From the NCBI RefSeq assembly GCF_002005205.3, contig NZ_CP019701.2, positions 496,001-560,000 on the forward strand: a stretch of DNA of 64,000 nt, read 5' to 3'. Of the stretch, positions 35,428 to 43,791 are shown one piece after another. The DNA is from Rhizobium rhizogenes (GTDB lineage: Bacteria > Pseudomonadota > Alphaproteobacteria > Rhizobiales > Rhizobiaceae). Position 1 is the first letter of the stretch. Each line of letters opens with the position of its first letter. The notes under the pieces are model-generated. The model did not search any database, was not told the DNA's origin, and saw nothing but the letters and a program-made list of their open reading frames with translations. The position numbers and the translations under genes are program-made.

Positions 35428-36153
35428 ATGACGAGCACCGACACAGATCTTTCCAGACGTACTTTCCTTTCCCTTCTGGGCATCTCCTCCGCTTCGCTTC
35501 TCGCGGGCTGTGCCTCGTCCGGTACGGGGGATGCAATCCGCCAGCAGGCGAGCGCCATCGGCAGCGATTTCCGCCAGATGTTCTCGCCCGGCGTCAGCGA
35601 TGCGGAACTGGCCGTCATGTACGGCTCGGTTGAGGACGGCGGTTACGTCATTCCCGCCGTACCCTATCAGAAAATCGACCGGCGTTATTATCGCCAGCGG
35701 GTCGTCGACCCGACCGGCGAGCGCCCCGGCACCGTCGTCGTCGATACGCGCTCGCGCTTCCTTTATGTCGTGGAGCAGGGCGGCAGCGCCATGCGTTACG
35801 GCGTCGGCATCGGCCGCGATGGTTTCGCCTGGTCGGGCGAAGGCGTCATCCAGTGGCGTCAGAAATGGCCGAAATGGACCCCGCCGGACGAAATGGTCGC
35901 CCGCCAGCCGGAACTCACCAAATATTCGTCCAAGAATGGCGGCATGCCGCCGGGCCTGAAGAATCCGCTGGGTGCGCGCGCGCTCTATATCTTCCAGAAC
36001 GGCAAGGACACGCTTTACCGCCTGCACGGCTCGCCGGAATGGAACTCCATCGGCAAGGCCGTCTCTTCCGGCTGTGTGCGACTGATGAACCAGGACGTCA
36101 TAGACCTCTACGACCGCGTGCCGCAGAAGGCACGTGTGGTGGTATGGCAGTAA
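35428..36153 (+). CDS. L,D-transpeptidase lipoprotein (YkuD), second of twin genes
   Basis: 241 residues. The N-terminus combines a twin-arginine motif (SRRTFLSLLG) with a lipobox LAGC, so it may be a Tat-exported lipoprotein, unlike its neighbour. The YkuD domain closely follows that of the upstream gene (WTPPDEMV, LGARALYIF, SSGCVRLMNQDVIDLY). The long linker of the first paralogue is missing. A terminator follows, and 159 nt separate the two genes, so separate promoters are possible. Confidence 0.85.
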   Translation: MTSTDTDLSRRTFLSLLGISSASLLAGCASSGTGDAIRQQASAIGSDFRQMFSPGVSDAELAVMYGSVEDGGYVIPAVPYQKIDRRYYRQRVVDPTGERPGTVVVDTRSRFLYVVEQGGSAMRYGVGIGRDGFAWSGEGVIQWRQKWPKWTPPDEMVARQPELTKYSSKNGGMPPGLKNPLGARALYIFQNGKDTLYRLHGSPEWNSIGKAVSSGCVRLMNQDVIDLYDRVPQKARVVVWQ

Positions 36154-36174
36154 GCCGAAGCATATTCGCATAAA

Positions 36175-36197
36175 AAAGGCGGCCTCGTGCCGCCTTT
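36175..36197. terminator. Rho-independent terminator after the transpeptidase pair
   Basis: AAAGGCGGC / GCCGCCTTT stem with a 5-nt loop, A-run before and T-rich sequence after. It can serve both the transpeptidase gene and the convergent ohrR. Confidence 0.85.
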
Positions 36198-36203
36198 GGT
36201 TTT

Positions 36204-36668
36204 TCAGGGTTGCGTGCGGGCGAGGCCATCCTTCAACGCATTCACCCGGTCCCGCAGCTGCGCCAGTTCCTCCAGCCCGCAGCCGGTGGAGGCGCCGATT
36301 GCGGCCATGATCTTCACGCCCTCTTTTTTGAGGTCGGCGCCCTTTGGTGTCATGGCCACCAGAACCTGTCGCTCGTCCACGGTACCGCGCTTGCGGGTGA
36401 TCAGGCCCGCCTGTTCGAGCCTTTTCAGCAGTGGCGACAGCGTGCCGGAATCGAGCCCCAGCATTTCGCCAAGCGCCTTGACGGTGGAGGTCTGCTTTTC
36501 CCACAGGGCCATCATGACCAGATATTGCGGATAGGTCAGTCCGATCGGATCGAGCAGCGGCTTGTAGGCACGTGTGAAGGCGTGCGCTGCGCCATAAAGG
36601 GCAAAGCATATCTGCTGGTCCAGCCTCAACAGGCTTTCCATCTTCGTGTCGTTGCCCTCTGCGCCCAT
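36204..36668 (-). CDS. ohrR: OhrR, organic-peroxide-sensing MarR regulator
   Basis: 154-residue MarR-family repressor with the peroxide-sensing cysteine near the N-terminus (Cys21 in LDQQICFALYGA), the hallmark of OhrR. The winged helix covers about 55-110 (LGEMLGLDSGTLSPLLKRLE, RGTVDERQVLV). A second cysteine in STGCGLEEL near position 129 may form the disulfide of two-cysteine OhrRs. Divergent from ohr with a palindrome between. Confidence 0.93.
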   Translation of the reverse strand: MGAEGNDTKMESLLRLDQQICFALYGAAHAFTRAYKPLLDPIGLTYPQYLVMMALWEKQTSTVKALGEMLGLDSGTLSPLLKRLEQAGLITRKRGTVDERQVLVAMTPKGADLKKEGVKIMAAIGASTGCGLEELAQLRDRVNALKDGLARTQP

Positions 36669-36802
36669 AGTCCTGCTCCAAAATAAAACCGGGGAGGGAA
36701 CAATCGGCCCCCGCTTTCGGTTCCTGCCGCATGGATGCGCGGCGAAATTTCGTGAAAACTATCGCAAAAAACAAATTTTCATTCAACGCGCAAAATCATA
36801 TT

Positions 36803-36823
36803 GCGCACAATTTAATTGTTCGC
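36803..36823 (+). promoter_or_regulatory. OhrR operator
   Basis: 21-bp near-perfect palindrome with core ACAATT-T-AATTGT (36807-36819) and outer GCG/CGC pairs, 40 nt before ohr. The A/T-rich core matches the known type of OhrR box. Confidence 0.75.
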
Positions 36824-36862
36824 TATAAAACATTCAACACCAACCCGAAGGGAGTAAATGCC

Positions 36863-37285
36863 ATGCCTATTCTCTATACGACCAAAGCATCCGCCACCGG
36901 TGGCCGCGCTGGCAACGCCAAGTCGGAAGACGGCGTTCTCGACGTTACGCTGACCGTTCCGAAGGAACTCGGTGGCGATGGTGCCCGTGGCACCAATCCG
37001 GAGCAGCTGTTCGCCGCCGGTTATTCCGCCTGCTTCCTGGGCGCACTGAAATTTGTTGCCGGCAAGGAAAAGGTAAAGATTCCTGAAGACACGACTGTGA
37101 CGGCGACAGTGGGCATCGGCCCGCGTGAGGATGGTGGCGGTTTCGGCATCGAAGTATCGCTGAAGGCGAATATTCCGGGTGTCGAGCGCGAAGTCGCCGA
37201 AAAGCTCGTTGCCGCCGCCCATATTGTCTGCCCTTACAGCCACGCCATGCGCACCTCCACGGAAGTGCCGGTCTCGGTTGCCTGA
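36863..37285 (+). CDS. ohr: Organic hydroperoxide resistance protein
   Basis: 140-residue Ohr/OsmC-fold thiol peroxidase that detoxifies organic hydroperoxides. Both redox cysteines are present: Cys57 (GYSACFLGAL) and Cys123 (HIVCPYSHAMR). ATG 36863 has AAGGGAG about 8 nt upstream. Induced through the divergent OhrR when its cysteine is oxidised. A GC-rich terminator follows. Confidence 0.95.
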   Translation: MPILYTTKASATGGRAGNAKSEDGVLDVTLTVPKELGGDGARGTNPEQLFAAGYSACFLGALKFVAGKEKVKIPEDTTVTATVGIGPREDGGGFGIEVSLKANIPGVEREVAEKLVAAAHIVCPYSHAMRTSTEVPVSVA

Positions 37286-37306
37286 TATTGCAGAGATGAA
37301 AAGCGA

Positions 37307-37330
37307 GGCCGGGCTTGTCCCGGCCTTCTT
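37307..37330 (+). terminator. ohr terminator
   Basis: GGCCGGG / CCCGGCC stem with CTTGT loop followed by TTCTTGTTTT. Confidence 0.8.
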
Positions 37331-37351
37331 GTTTTCAGAAATAAAAATGCT

Positions 37352-37375
37352 ATATTCTTTCTGAAGAAAGGATAT
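37352..37375 (+). promoter_or_regulatory. Operator of the Xre-RES module
   Basis: Palindrome ATATTCTTTC-TGAA-GAAAGGATAT with one mismatch, ending 5 nt before the antitoxin ATG and containing its AAAGGA ribosome-binding site and a TATATT -10-like box. Typical of autorepressed TA operons. Confidence 0.6.
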
Positions 37376-37380
37376 GCGCC

Positions 37381-37764
37381 ATGAATGTTCACGCCAAGAC
37401 TGCCATGGATTCTCCCGCACAGGGCAGGGTCGTCACTAAGGCCGTCATCGCCGCCGCCGAGCGGCTGGGCCTGAATGCCGCCCGCACGGCGGATATTCTC
37501 GGCGTTTCAGCCCCTACGGTGTCGCGCATGAAGCGGCTCGATTTCCTGCTGGAGCCGGGCGCCAAGTCTTTCGAACTGGCGGTGTTGCTGATCCGGGTTT
37601 TCCGCTCGCTGGACGCAATCGCCGGCGGTGACGAGGTGGTGGCGAAGAACTGGCTGCGCAACCACAATGTTGCGCTGAACGCCGTGCCTGCCGACAAGCT
37701 GACCACCATTACCGGATTGATCGATGTCCTCTCCTATCTGGACGCCCGACGCGCTCCTGTCTGA
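37381..37764 (+). CDS. Xre/MbcA/ParS-type antitoxin (DUF2384)
   Basis: 127-residue antitoxin. An Xre-like helix-turn-helix (about 20-55; AARTADILGVSAPTVSRMKR) is followed by a DUF2384 toxin-binding C-terminus (GGDEVVAKNWLRNHNVALNA ... LTTITGLIDVLSYLDARR). It directly precedes and overlaps a RES-domain toxin gene, the canonical RES-Xre arrangement. It should repress the operon through the palindrome at 37352-37375. Confidence 0.85.
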   Translation: MNVHAKTAMDSPAQGRVVTKAVIAAAERLGLNAARTADILGVSAPTVSRMKRLDFLLEPGAKSFELAVLLIRVFRSLDAIAGGDEVVAKNWLRNHNVALNAVPADKLTTITGLIDVLSYLDARRAPV

Positions 37765-38485
37765 AAAACGCGCCGTATCGGGAAAATACTGGCGGCTGGT
37801 CGAGGCGCAGCATCAAGTATCCACCATGAAGCTGGTGGATACGGTGGATGAGCAATCGCTGCTGGAAGATATTCTCGAGACGAGCAAGCGGCCGTTTCCG
37901 CCCGAATGCGCCGGTCTCGATTATCTTCTCGCCACGCCTTTCCGTTATGGTGCCGCCTATCCGCACGGTTCGCGTTTCCGCCGTGCGGGTTTCACCGAAG
38001 GGGTTTATTACGCTGCGGCGAAGGTGGAGACGGCGCTGGCCGAAATGGCCTTTTACCGGCTGCTGTTTTATGCCGAATCGCCGGGTACGCCGCTGCCCGC
38101 CAATCCCGCCGAATATTCCGCCTTCGCCGCCCGTGTCGCCACCGGTGCCGCACTTGACCTGACGAAACCGGAACTGAACCGTGACGAGCGGCTGTGGACC
38201 GATCTCACGAATTACGAGCCCTGCCAGGCGCTTGCCGACAAGGCGCGGGAGGCGAAGGTCGAGGCCATCCTTTATCGCTCGGTGCGCGATCCGGCAGGCG
38301 GCCTTAACATCGCAATTCTGTCGCCAAAGGCCTTTGCTGCCAAAACGCCTGTAGATCGAATGAGCTGGCGCATTCACCTGTCGAAAACCGGGGTGCAGGC
38401 CCTGTGCGAATTTCCGATGCGGCGGGCCGGTTTTTCTGTCTCGGATTTTGCCGGTGATCCGCGTCTGGCCGGCCTCTTGGGGTGA
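37724..38485 (+). CDS. RES-domain NAD+-depleting toxin
   Basis: 253 residues with a RES domain: an arginine in HGSRFRRAGFTEGVYYA (about 81-97), the conserved glutamate in KVETALAEMAFYR, and a serine in the later LYRSVRDPAGG, the R-E-S triad that names the family. Characterised RES toxins degrade NAD+. It overlaps the antitoxin by 41 nt, so expression is tightly coupled. It is about 50-90 residues longer than compact RES toxins. Confidence 0.85.
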   Translation: MSSPIWTPDALLSEKRAVSGKYWRLVEAQHQVSTMKLVDTVDEQSLLEDILETSKRPFPPECAGLDYLLATPFRYGAAYPHGSRFRRAGFTEGVYYAAAKVETALAEMAFYRLLFYAESPGTPLPANPAEYSAFAARVATGAALDLTKPELNRDERLWTDLTNYEPCQALADKAREAKVEAILYRSVRDPAGGLNIAILSPKAFAAKTPVDRMSWRIHLSKTGVQALCEFPMRRAGFSVSDFAGDPRLAGLLG

Positions 38486-38507
38486 CGGCCGCTGGTTGAG
38501 CGGACGC

Positions 38508-38649
38508 TGCCGCCTGTTTCTTCTCCCCACCGGGGAGAAGGCGGCCCGAAGGGTCGGGTGAGGGGGCAACGTTGCCGAATATCTCTAGCCTTGCCCGCTC
38601 ATCCCGCTGCCGCGGACTTCTCCCCGGCGGGGAGAAGAAACAAGCGGCA
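38508..38649. repeat. TTCTCCCC-type palindromic intergenic repeat
   Basis: Left arm GCCGCCTGTTTCTTCTCCCC and right arm GGGGAGAAGAAACAAGCGGC pair with one mismatch; each contains its own small GGGGAGAAG hairpin, and the interior has GGCGGCCCGAAGGGTCGGGTGAGGG, a familiar rhizobial repeat sequence. It lies between the convergent RES toxin and YciI-like genes. Confidence 0.65.
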
Positions 38650-38691
38650 TCCCCTCCGCCTGTTCAGGCCCAGCCGCAAGCCTGAGTCCCG

Positions 38692-39114
38692 CTACTGCTT
38701 GCCCACACGGGCGCGCAGTTCTTCCACATGCGCTGCGATTTCCGGCGTTACGGCATCGCCAAAATCTTCCATTTCGAACAACGGGCGGATTTCGATTTCG
38801 CTGCGCTCCAGCATCGGGTTGGGGCAGCGTTTCACCCACGCCACCGCCTCATCCATGTCCTTGACATTCCACAGCCAGAAGCCGGCGACCAGCTCGTTGG
38901 TATGCGGGAAGGGGCCGTCGACGACAGTGCGGCTGTCGCCATCAAAAACAACCCTCTTGCCCTTGGAGGAGGGGTGCAGGCCGTCGCCGGATTGCATGAT
39001 GCCGGCATTGACCAGTTCCTCGTTGAATTTTCCCATTGCCTCCATGAGTTCAGTCGTGGGCATCACGCCATCTTCGCTGCTCTTGGTGGCTTTTACAAAA
39101 ACGATTGCACGCAT
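38692..39114 (-). CDS. YciI-family (YCII/DGPF) protein
   Basis: 140 residues beginning MRAIVFVKATKSSEDG with GGAGG at ideal spacing; the frame is open 13 codons upstream. The DGPF-type pattern VVDGPFPHTNELVAGFWLWNVKDMDEAVAW is the core of the ferredoxin-like YCII fold found beside sigma factors and MarR regulators. Biochemical role unsettled. Tandem with a MarR gene on the same strand. Confidence 0.8.
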   Translation of the reverse strand: MRAIVFVKATKSSEDGVMPTTELMEAMGKFNEELVNAGIMQSGDGLHPSSKGKRVVFDGDSRTVVDGPFPHTNELVAGFWLWNVKDMDEAVAWVKRCPNPMLERSEIEIRPLFEMEDFGDAVTPEIAAHVEELRARVGKQ

Positions 39115-39227
39115 GGTCTTTCCTCCTAGATTGCGTTTTCCGGGTCGTTTCATTCGTAGTTTCGTTTTCCAGCACGACGGCCCGATGACATTCTGGCCGA
39201 TAAACGTGGCGTCATGCCGTCATGCTG

Positions 39228-39674
39228 TCAGCCGAGATCGATAAGATCGCGGCGCAGCCGGTCGGGGTCGCCACTGCCGATTTTCGCTTCGATTTCGGCA
39301 TGGGTCTGTTCCCAGATGGGAAAGGCCGCCGCAAGCACGGCCATGCCATCCGCCGTTAGCCGCAGCCGCTTGCCGCGCCTGTCCTTCGGGTCCTGTTCGA
39401 TACTGACCAGCCCGCGCCGTTCCAGCGGCTTCAACGCCGCCGTCAGCGTCGTGCGGTCCATGGCGAGAAGATGGGCCACTGGCCCCATCGGCGGCGGCTC
39501 CGGCCGATTGAGCGACATCAGCAGGGAAAACTGGCCGTTATTGATGCCAACAGGCTTCAGCGCATTGTCGAACAGCCGCGCCAGAGCCCGCGCCGCACGC
39601 TGCGCATGCAGGCAGAGACAGGCGTCCCGCACGAAAAGAGTTGTCGAAAAAGGAATCACGCTGGCGTTTGACAT
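39228..39674 (-). CDS. MarR-family regulator
   Basis: 148-residue winged-helix regulator (MDRTTLTAALKPLERRGLV recognition region; DRRGKRLRLT wing). Two cysteines, in DACLCLHAQ near residues 19-21, could be redox-sensing. Divergent from the DUF899-DUF1579-VOC operon with a perfect dyad between, so it probably controls that operon and itself. Confidence 0.85.
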   Translation of the reverse strand: MSNASVIPFSTTLFVRDACLCLHAQRAARALARLFDNALKPVGINNGQFSLLMSLNRPEPPPMGPVAHLLAMDRTTLTAALKPLERRGLVSIEQDPKDRRGKRLRLTADGMAVLAAAFPIWEQTHAEIEAKIGSGDPDRLRRDLIDLG

Positions 39675-39685
39675 GGGATAAATAT

Positions 39686-39697
39686 GTTGATATCAAC
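39686..39697. promoter_or_regulatory. MarR operator between the regulator and the DUF899 operon
   Basis: GTTGATATCAAC is a perfect 12-bp palindrome in an AT-rich patch 11 nt before the MarR start, the usual repressor position. It also contains AATATGTTGATAT, suitable as a -10 region. Confidence 0.6.
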
Positions 39698-39824
39698 CTA
39701 ATTAGTCAAGCGGAACTTGATGCACCGCTGATGGTTTAACTGACTTTCAATGCAGAAATAGGCGGCGCCCTCCGGTGGAGCGGGGTGGTGCCGTGGTGAA
39801 AGACGGATCCAAGGAGGAAAGATC

Positions 39825-40553
39825 ATGTCTCATCCCGTCGTTTCGAAAGAGGAGTGGCTTGCGGCCCGCCGCGATCTGCTGGTGAAGGAAAAGGAACTGA
39901 CCCGCGCCCGCGACAGGCTGAACGAAGCCCGGCGTGGATTGCCCTGGGAAGAGGTGACGAAGGACTATATTTTCGACGCGCCTTCCGGCCCGAAATCGCT
40001 GAAGGAACTGTTCGGTGATTGCAGCCAGCTCATCGTTTATCACTTCATGCTGGCGCCTGACTGGGAGGAGGGCTGCACCGGCTGTTCCTTTTTCGCCGAC
40101 CATGTCGATGGCGCGATGATCCATCTGAAACATGGCGATGCGGGTTTCGTCGCGGTTTCCCGCGCGCCGCTTGAAAAGATCGAAGCCTATAGAAACCGCA
40201 TGGGCTGGAAGTTCCCATGGGTTTCCGCAGCGGACAGCGATTTCAATTATGATTATCAGGCTTCCTTCCGTGATGAGGATATCAAGGGCGGGGCCATCAC
40301 CTATAATTACCGTGAAATCGAACCGATGGGCGATCTGAAGGATCTGCACGGCGTCAGCATTTTCGCCAAGGGCGAAGATGGCAAGATTTATCACACCTAC
40401 TCGGCCTATGCCCGCGGCATGGAACAGGCGCTCGGCACGTTGATGCTGCTCGATCTGGTGCCAAAAGGCCGTAATGAAGACGGTGTAATGGATTGGGTGC
40501 GACGGCACGACCAATATGAGGACGCGCCGAAAGCCGCATCCTGCTGCCACTGA
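39825..40553 (+). CDS. DUF899 thioredoxin-like protein
   Basis: 242 residues. The thioredoxin-fold DUF899 pattern is clear: WLAARRDLLVKEKELTRARD at the N-terminus, then YHFMLAPDWEEGCTGCSFFAD with a CxxC, then FPWVSAADSDFNYDY. A C-terminal CC pair (AASCCH) could also bind metal. GGAGGAAAG precedes ATG. First gene of a three-gene set with DUF1579 and VOC proteins. Confidence 0.85.
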   Translation: MSHPVVSKEEWLAARRDLLVKEKELTRARDRLNEARRGLPWEEVTKDYIFDAPSGPKSLKELFGDCSQLIVYHFMLAPDWEEGCTGCSFFADHVDGAMIHLKHGDAGFVAVSRAPLEKIEAYRNRMGWKFPWVSAADSDFNYDYQASFRDEDIKGGAITYNYREIEPMGDLKDLHGVSIFAKGEDGKIYHTYSAYARGMEQALGTLMLLDLVPKGRNEDGVMDWVRRHDQYEDAPKAASCCH

Positions 40554-40580
40554 AAACAGACAGACGAGGAGGAGACGACA

Positions 40581-41075
40581 ATGGAAATGGAAAGCGCCAA
40601 GCCGCAGAAGGAACACGAGTTCCTGTCGAGGATCGTCGGCGACTGGGTCATGACCGCCAGTTCGGGCCATGATTGTTATGACGCCAACGATCCCTCGCAG
40701 CGATTCACCGAGACGGTCCGTTCCATCGGCGGGCTGTGGATCGTCGGTGAGGGCACCGGCAGGATGCCCGATGGCGACCAGATGACGGCCGTGATCACGG
40801 TCGGTTTCGATCCGGCCAAGGGTAATTTCGTCGGAACCTGGATAGGGTCGATGATGACCAATCTCTGGGTCTATCGGGGCTGGCTGGAAGAGGACGGCAA
40901 GACCCTGACACTGGAAGCCGAAGGCCCGGCCTTCGACGGTTCCGGCCGCATCGACACCTATCACGACGTTCTGGTGCTGCATGACGACAATCACCGCAGC
41001 TTTTCCGGCAGCGTCCGCCAGCCGGACGGCACATTCAAGACCTTCATGACATCGGAATTCCGGCGCAAGGCATAA
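40581..41075 (+). CDS. DUF1579-family protein
   Basis: 164 residues of all-beta character with the DUF1579 pattern FLSRIVGDWVM, then VRSIGGLWIVGEG and GTWIGSMMTNLWVYRG. GGAGGAG precedes the ATG, and it starts 27 nt after the DUF899 gene. Function unknown; its recurrence with DUF899 and glyoxalase-like proteins under MarR-type control suggests a stress or detoxification role. Confidence 0.8.
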   Translation: MEMESAKPQKEHEFLSRIVGDWVMTASSGHDCYDANDPSQRFTETVRSIGGLWIVGEGTGRMPDGDQMTAVITVGFDPAKGNFVGTWIGSMMTNLWVYRGWLEEDGKTLTLEAEGPAFDGSGRIDTYHDVLVLHDDNHRSFSGSVRQPDGTFKTFMTSEFRRKA

Positions 41076-41170
41076 AGCCTGCCGGAAGTTGCCGGAAGCA
41101 AAAAGCGCCGCCGCACCCCGCGGCGGGCGATCCCGCAAACACAGACGCCCCATCTCCCAAGGAGAAGACA

Positions 41171-41950
41171 ATGTCGGATACACATGGAAAATTCATCTGG
41201 GTCGAACTGATGACGCCTGACATGGAAGCGGCCGCCCGCTTTTATGGCCATGTCATCGGCTGGCAGACCAAGGATTTCGGTTCGCCGGAAATGCCCTATC
41301 TCGTGCTGGAGGCTGACGGCAAAGGCATGGGCGGCGTCATGGAGCTGACCGAGGAGCACAAGGGCGCGGGCATTCCGCCGAACTGGACCGCCTATGTCGA
41401 CGTCGATGATGTGGATGCGACGGCGGAACAATTTGCGGCAAAGGGCGGCGCGATCAGGCGCCCGCCAGAGGATATTCCCGAAATCGGCCGTTTTGCCGTG
41501 GTGGCCGATCCCTTCGGCGCGGTCCTGTGCATCATGACGCCGCTGCCGATGGAAACCGGCGGTTTCCCCGAGGATATGCAGGCCAAACAGGGCCATGTGG
41601 GCTGGTACGAACTCTTCACCGACAACGTCGATGAAGCCATGGCCTTTTACGCCGACGTGTTCGGCTGGACCAGGGACCATGATTTCGACATGGGCGAGAT
41701 GGGCCCGTATCGCATCTTCGCCCATAACGGCAAGGGCGTTGGCGGCATGATGAAACGCATGCCGGAAGTCCCGGTCTGCCACTGGGGCTATTATTTCAAC
41801 GTCGATGGCATCGAGGATGCCGTCACGCGTGTCAGCACCGGGGGCGGCAAGATCGTCAACGGCCCGATGGAGGTTCCCGGCGAAAGCTGGATCGTCAACT
41901 GTATGGATCCGCAGGGTGCTTATTTCTCGCTGGTGTCGCAGAAGAAATAA
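41171..41950 (+). CDS. Two-domain VOC/glyoxalase-fold protein
   Basis: 259 residues made of two VOC repeats, each beginning with an FxWxELxTxDxxAAxxFY-like pattern (FIWVELMTPDMEAAARFY; VGWYELFTDNVDEAMAFY). This is the two-domain glyoxalase-like group. Metal-site residues are not uniformly conserved, so enzymatic activity is uncertain. Last gene of the DUF899 set; a strong hairpin follows. Confidence 0.85.
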   Translation: MSDTHGKFIWVELMTPDMEAAARFYGHVIGWQTKDFGSPEMPYLVLEADGKGMGGVMELTEEHKGAGIPPNWTAYVDVDDVDATAEQFAAKGGAIRRPPEDIPEIGRFAVVADPFGAVLCIMTPLPMETGGFPEDMQAKQGHVGWYELFTDNVDEAMAFYADVFGWTRDHDFDMGEMGPYRIFAHNGKGVGGMMKRMPEVPVCHWGYYFNVDGIEDAVTRVSTGGGKIVNGPMEVPGESWIVNCMDPQGAYFSLVSQKK

Positions 41951-41958
41951 GAATATTG

Positions 41959-41990
41959 GCCCCTCCCGCCATTCAGCCGGCGGGAGGGGC
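41959..41990. terminator. GC-rich terminator hairpin between convergent genes
   Basis: Perfect 12-bp stem GCCCCTCCCGCC / GGCGGGAGGGGC with an 8-nt loop, between the VOC gene and ABC-F gene stops. No clear T-run. Confidence 0.6.
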
Positions 41991-42007
41991 AATCGTTTCG
42001 CAAAACG

Positions 42008-43522
42008 TCAGGCCGAGGCGAAAAACGCTTCCGGATCATCCACCTCCACCAGCCGGCGTTTGTCGATCAGCCAGAAACGGGCTCCGACCGCCCGCACGAA
42101 GCTCCGGTCGTGGGAGACGAGCACGCAGCTCGCCTGCCTGCCGGTGATTTCCGCCTCCAGCGCTTCCTGCCCCTCGATGTCGAGATGGTTGGTCGGCTCG
42201 TCCAGCAGATAGAAGTTCGGCTCGGTCAGGCGCAACACCAGCATGGCAAGCCGCGCTTTCTGCCCGCCGGAGAGCGATGCGATGCGTCGTTTCTGCATTT
42301 CCATATCGATGCCCGCACCCGCCAGCAAACCATGCGCGCGCTGGTCGCCAATGTCGAAACGGTGTGTGATGAGCGCAAGCGGCGTGCGCCTGTCGTCGAT
42401 TTCGGCAAGCGACTGGTCGATGTATCCGGCCACCAGCGAGGGCGTGGCCCTGATGCCCTCCACCACCTCGCCGTCGGCCGCCACCGCCGCCTTCAGGAGC
42501 GAGATCAGCCGCGTCTTGCCGACGCCGTTACGACCAAGAATGACGATGCGGTCGCCCTGGCGGATGAACTGCCGGCCGGTGCGCAACAGCAGTGTGCCAT
42601 CAGGCGTCGAAACGGGAATGTCCTCCAGCGTCACCAGAACCTTGGCATGTGTGCCGCGATTGGCGAGCTGGATCTTTCCGGCGGATCGTTCCTGATGGGC
42701 GGGACGCGCTTTTTCCTCCAGCTTCTCGGCGCGCTCGCGCAACTGCCTGGTCTTGACGGTCAGAAGATCGCTGCCCGAATTGATGCCGATATTGTTGAGC
42801 TTCGCCGCCTGCCGGCGCAATTGCTGCACCGTCTTCATGTCGCGCTCGAAGCGTCGCTCATCGGCCGTGTCCTCTTCCTCGAGCGCCGCCCGCGCATGGC
42901 CATAGGGCAGCCGGAAGAATGAGGAATTGTCCGGCCGCAGGAACAGCGTGAATCTGGTGACGTTGTCGAGAAAGGCGCGGTCATGGCTGACGATGACCAC
43001 CGCCGTATCGCGCGGCAATTGTTGGAGAAACCCTTCCAGCACCCTGATTTTTTCGAGGTCGAGATGGTTGGTCGGTTCGTCGAGCAGGAGAATATCCGGC
43101 TCGGTGATCCATGCCCGCGCCAGCATGGCGAGCCGCTGCCAGCCGCCGCTCAGCGCCTGCAGCGGGCGATGGCGATAGCTTTCCGGCACGGCCATGTCGT
43201 CGAGGATGATGTCGGCGCGCCAGCTGTCGCTGTCGATCACATCCGCCGGCAGGGCGGATAGCACCGCGTCGCGCATGGTCTTTTCCAGAAGGGCCGGGGG
43301 CAGATGCTGGTGGACGATGGACTGCGTCAATCCGCGCTGCCGGGTGATATCACCGCTGGTGGCATCCAGTTCGCCAGCAAGGCAATTGAGCAGGGTGGAT
43401 TTGCCGCAGCCATTCGCGGCCACGATGCCGATGCGGTCTCCCGCATGGATGGTGAGGCTGAGACCGGAAAAAAGCGGTTTGCCCAGAATGATTCCGAGGT
43501 TTCGAAGTGTGACAAGGGTCAT
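42008..43522 (-). CDS. ABC-F family ATPase (ribosome-associated, possible antibiotic resistance)
   Basis: 504 residues with two ABC domains and no membrane segment: Walker A1 ANGCGKST (36-43), signature LSGGW, DEPTNHLDL; Walker A2 GRNGVGKT, signature LSGGQKARL, DEPTNHLDI. The two domains are joined by an Arg/Lys-rich linker (DERRFERDMKTVQQLRRQAAK). ABC-F proteins act on the ribosomal E site, and some displace antibiotics. The start ATG has only a weak AGAGAT site, consistent with controlled translation. A leader peptide ORF with a strong site lies 158 nt upstream. Confidence 0.88.
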   Translation of the reverse strand: MTLVTLRNLGIILGKPLFSGLSLTIHAGDRIGIVAANGCGKSTLLNCLAGELDATSGDITRQRGLTQSIVHQHLPPALLEKTMRDAVLSALPADVIDSDSWRADIILDDMAVPESYRHRPLQALSGGWQRLAMLARAWITEPDILLLDEPTNHLDLEKIRVLEGFLQQLPRDTAVVIVSHDRAFLDNVTRFTLFLRPDNSSFFRLPYGHARAALEEEDTADERRFERDMKTVQQLRRQAAKLNNIGINSGSDLLTVKTRQLRERAEKLEEKARPAHQERSAGKIQLANRGTHAKVLVTLEDIPVSTPDGTLLLRTGRQFIRQGDRIVILGRNGVGKTRLISLLKAAVAADGEVVEGIRATPSLVAGYIDQSLAEIDDRRTPLALITHRFDIGDQRAHGLLAGAGIDMEMQKRRIASLSGGQKARLAMLVLRLTEPNFYLLDEPTNHLDIEGQEALEAEITGRQASCVLVSHDRSFVRAVGARFWLIDKRRLVEVDDPEAFFASA

Positions 43523-43679
43523 GATTTATCTCTGGCGGCACGGGCCATCGACGAAGGCTCGCCTGCGCCATGCGGGCAAGGCGACCGGTTCGCGATGATC
43601 CGTAATGAAATATGCGCGATGGCAGACTAACTGCGTTCCGCGCGGCCTTTAGGGCAAACCAGAGATGTCGTCCGTCCGG

Positions 43680-43754
43680 TCAGCCCTGCAAACGCATCTG
43701 CAGGGCAGAAAGGTGGCGAATCTGGCGATAGCGCCAAAAGCAGGAAATATCCAT
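43680..43754 (-). CDS. Leader peptide ORF upstream of the ABC-F gene
   Basis: 24-codon ORF: AAAGGAGG (43761-43768) lies 6 nt before ATG (complement 43752-43754). The peptide begins MDISCFWRYRQIRHLS and ends with QMRLQG before TGA. Inside it TGGCG-CTAT-CGCCA and GCCCTGCA-N8-TGCAGGGC hairpins form, the second ending one base before the stop codon. A plausible promoter lies just upstream. This arrangement fits ribosome-mediated attenuation as known for other ABC-F resistance genes, but stalling is inferred. Confidence 0.5.
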   Translation of the reverse strand: MDISCFWRYRQIRHLSALQMRLQG

Positions 43755-43791
43755 GCGAAGCCTCCTTTCCGATACGGGTTGAACTGTTTGA

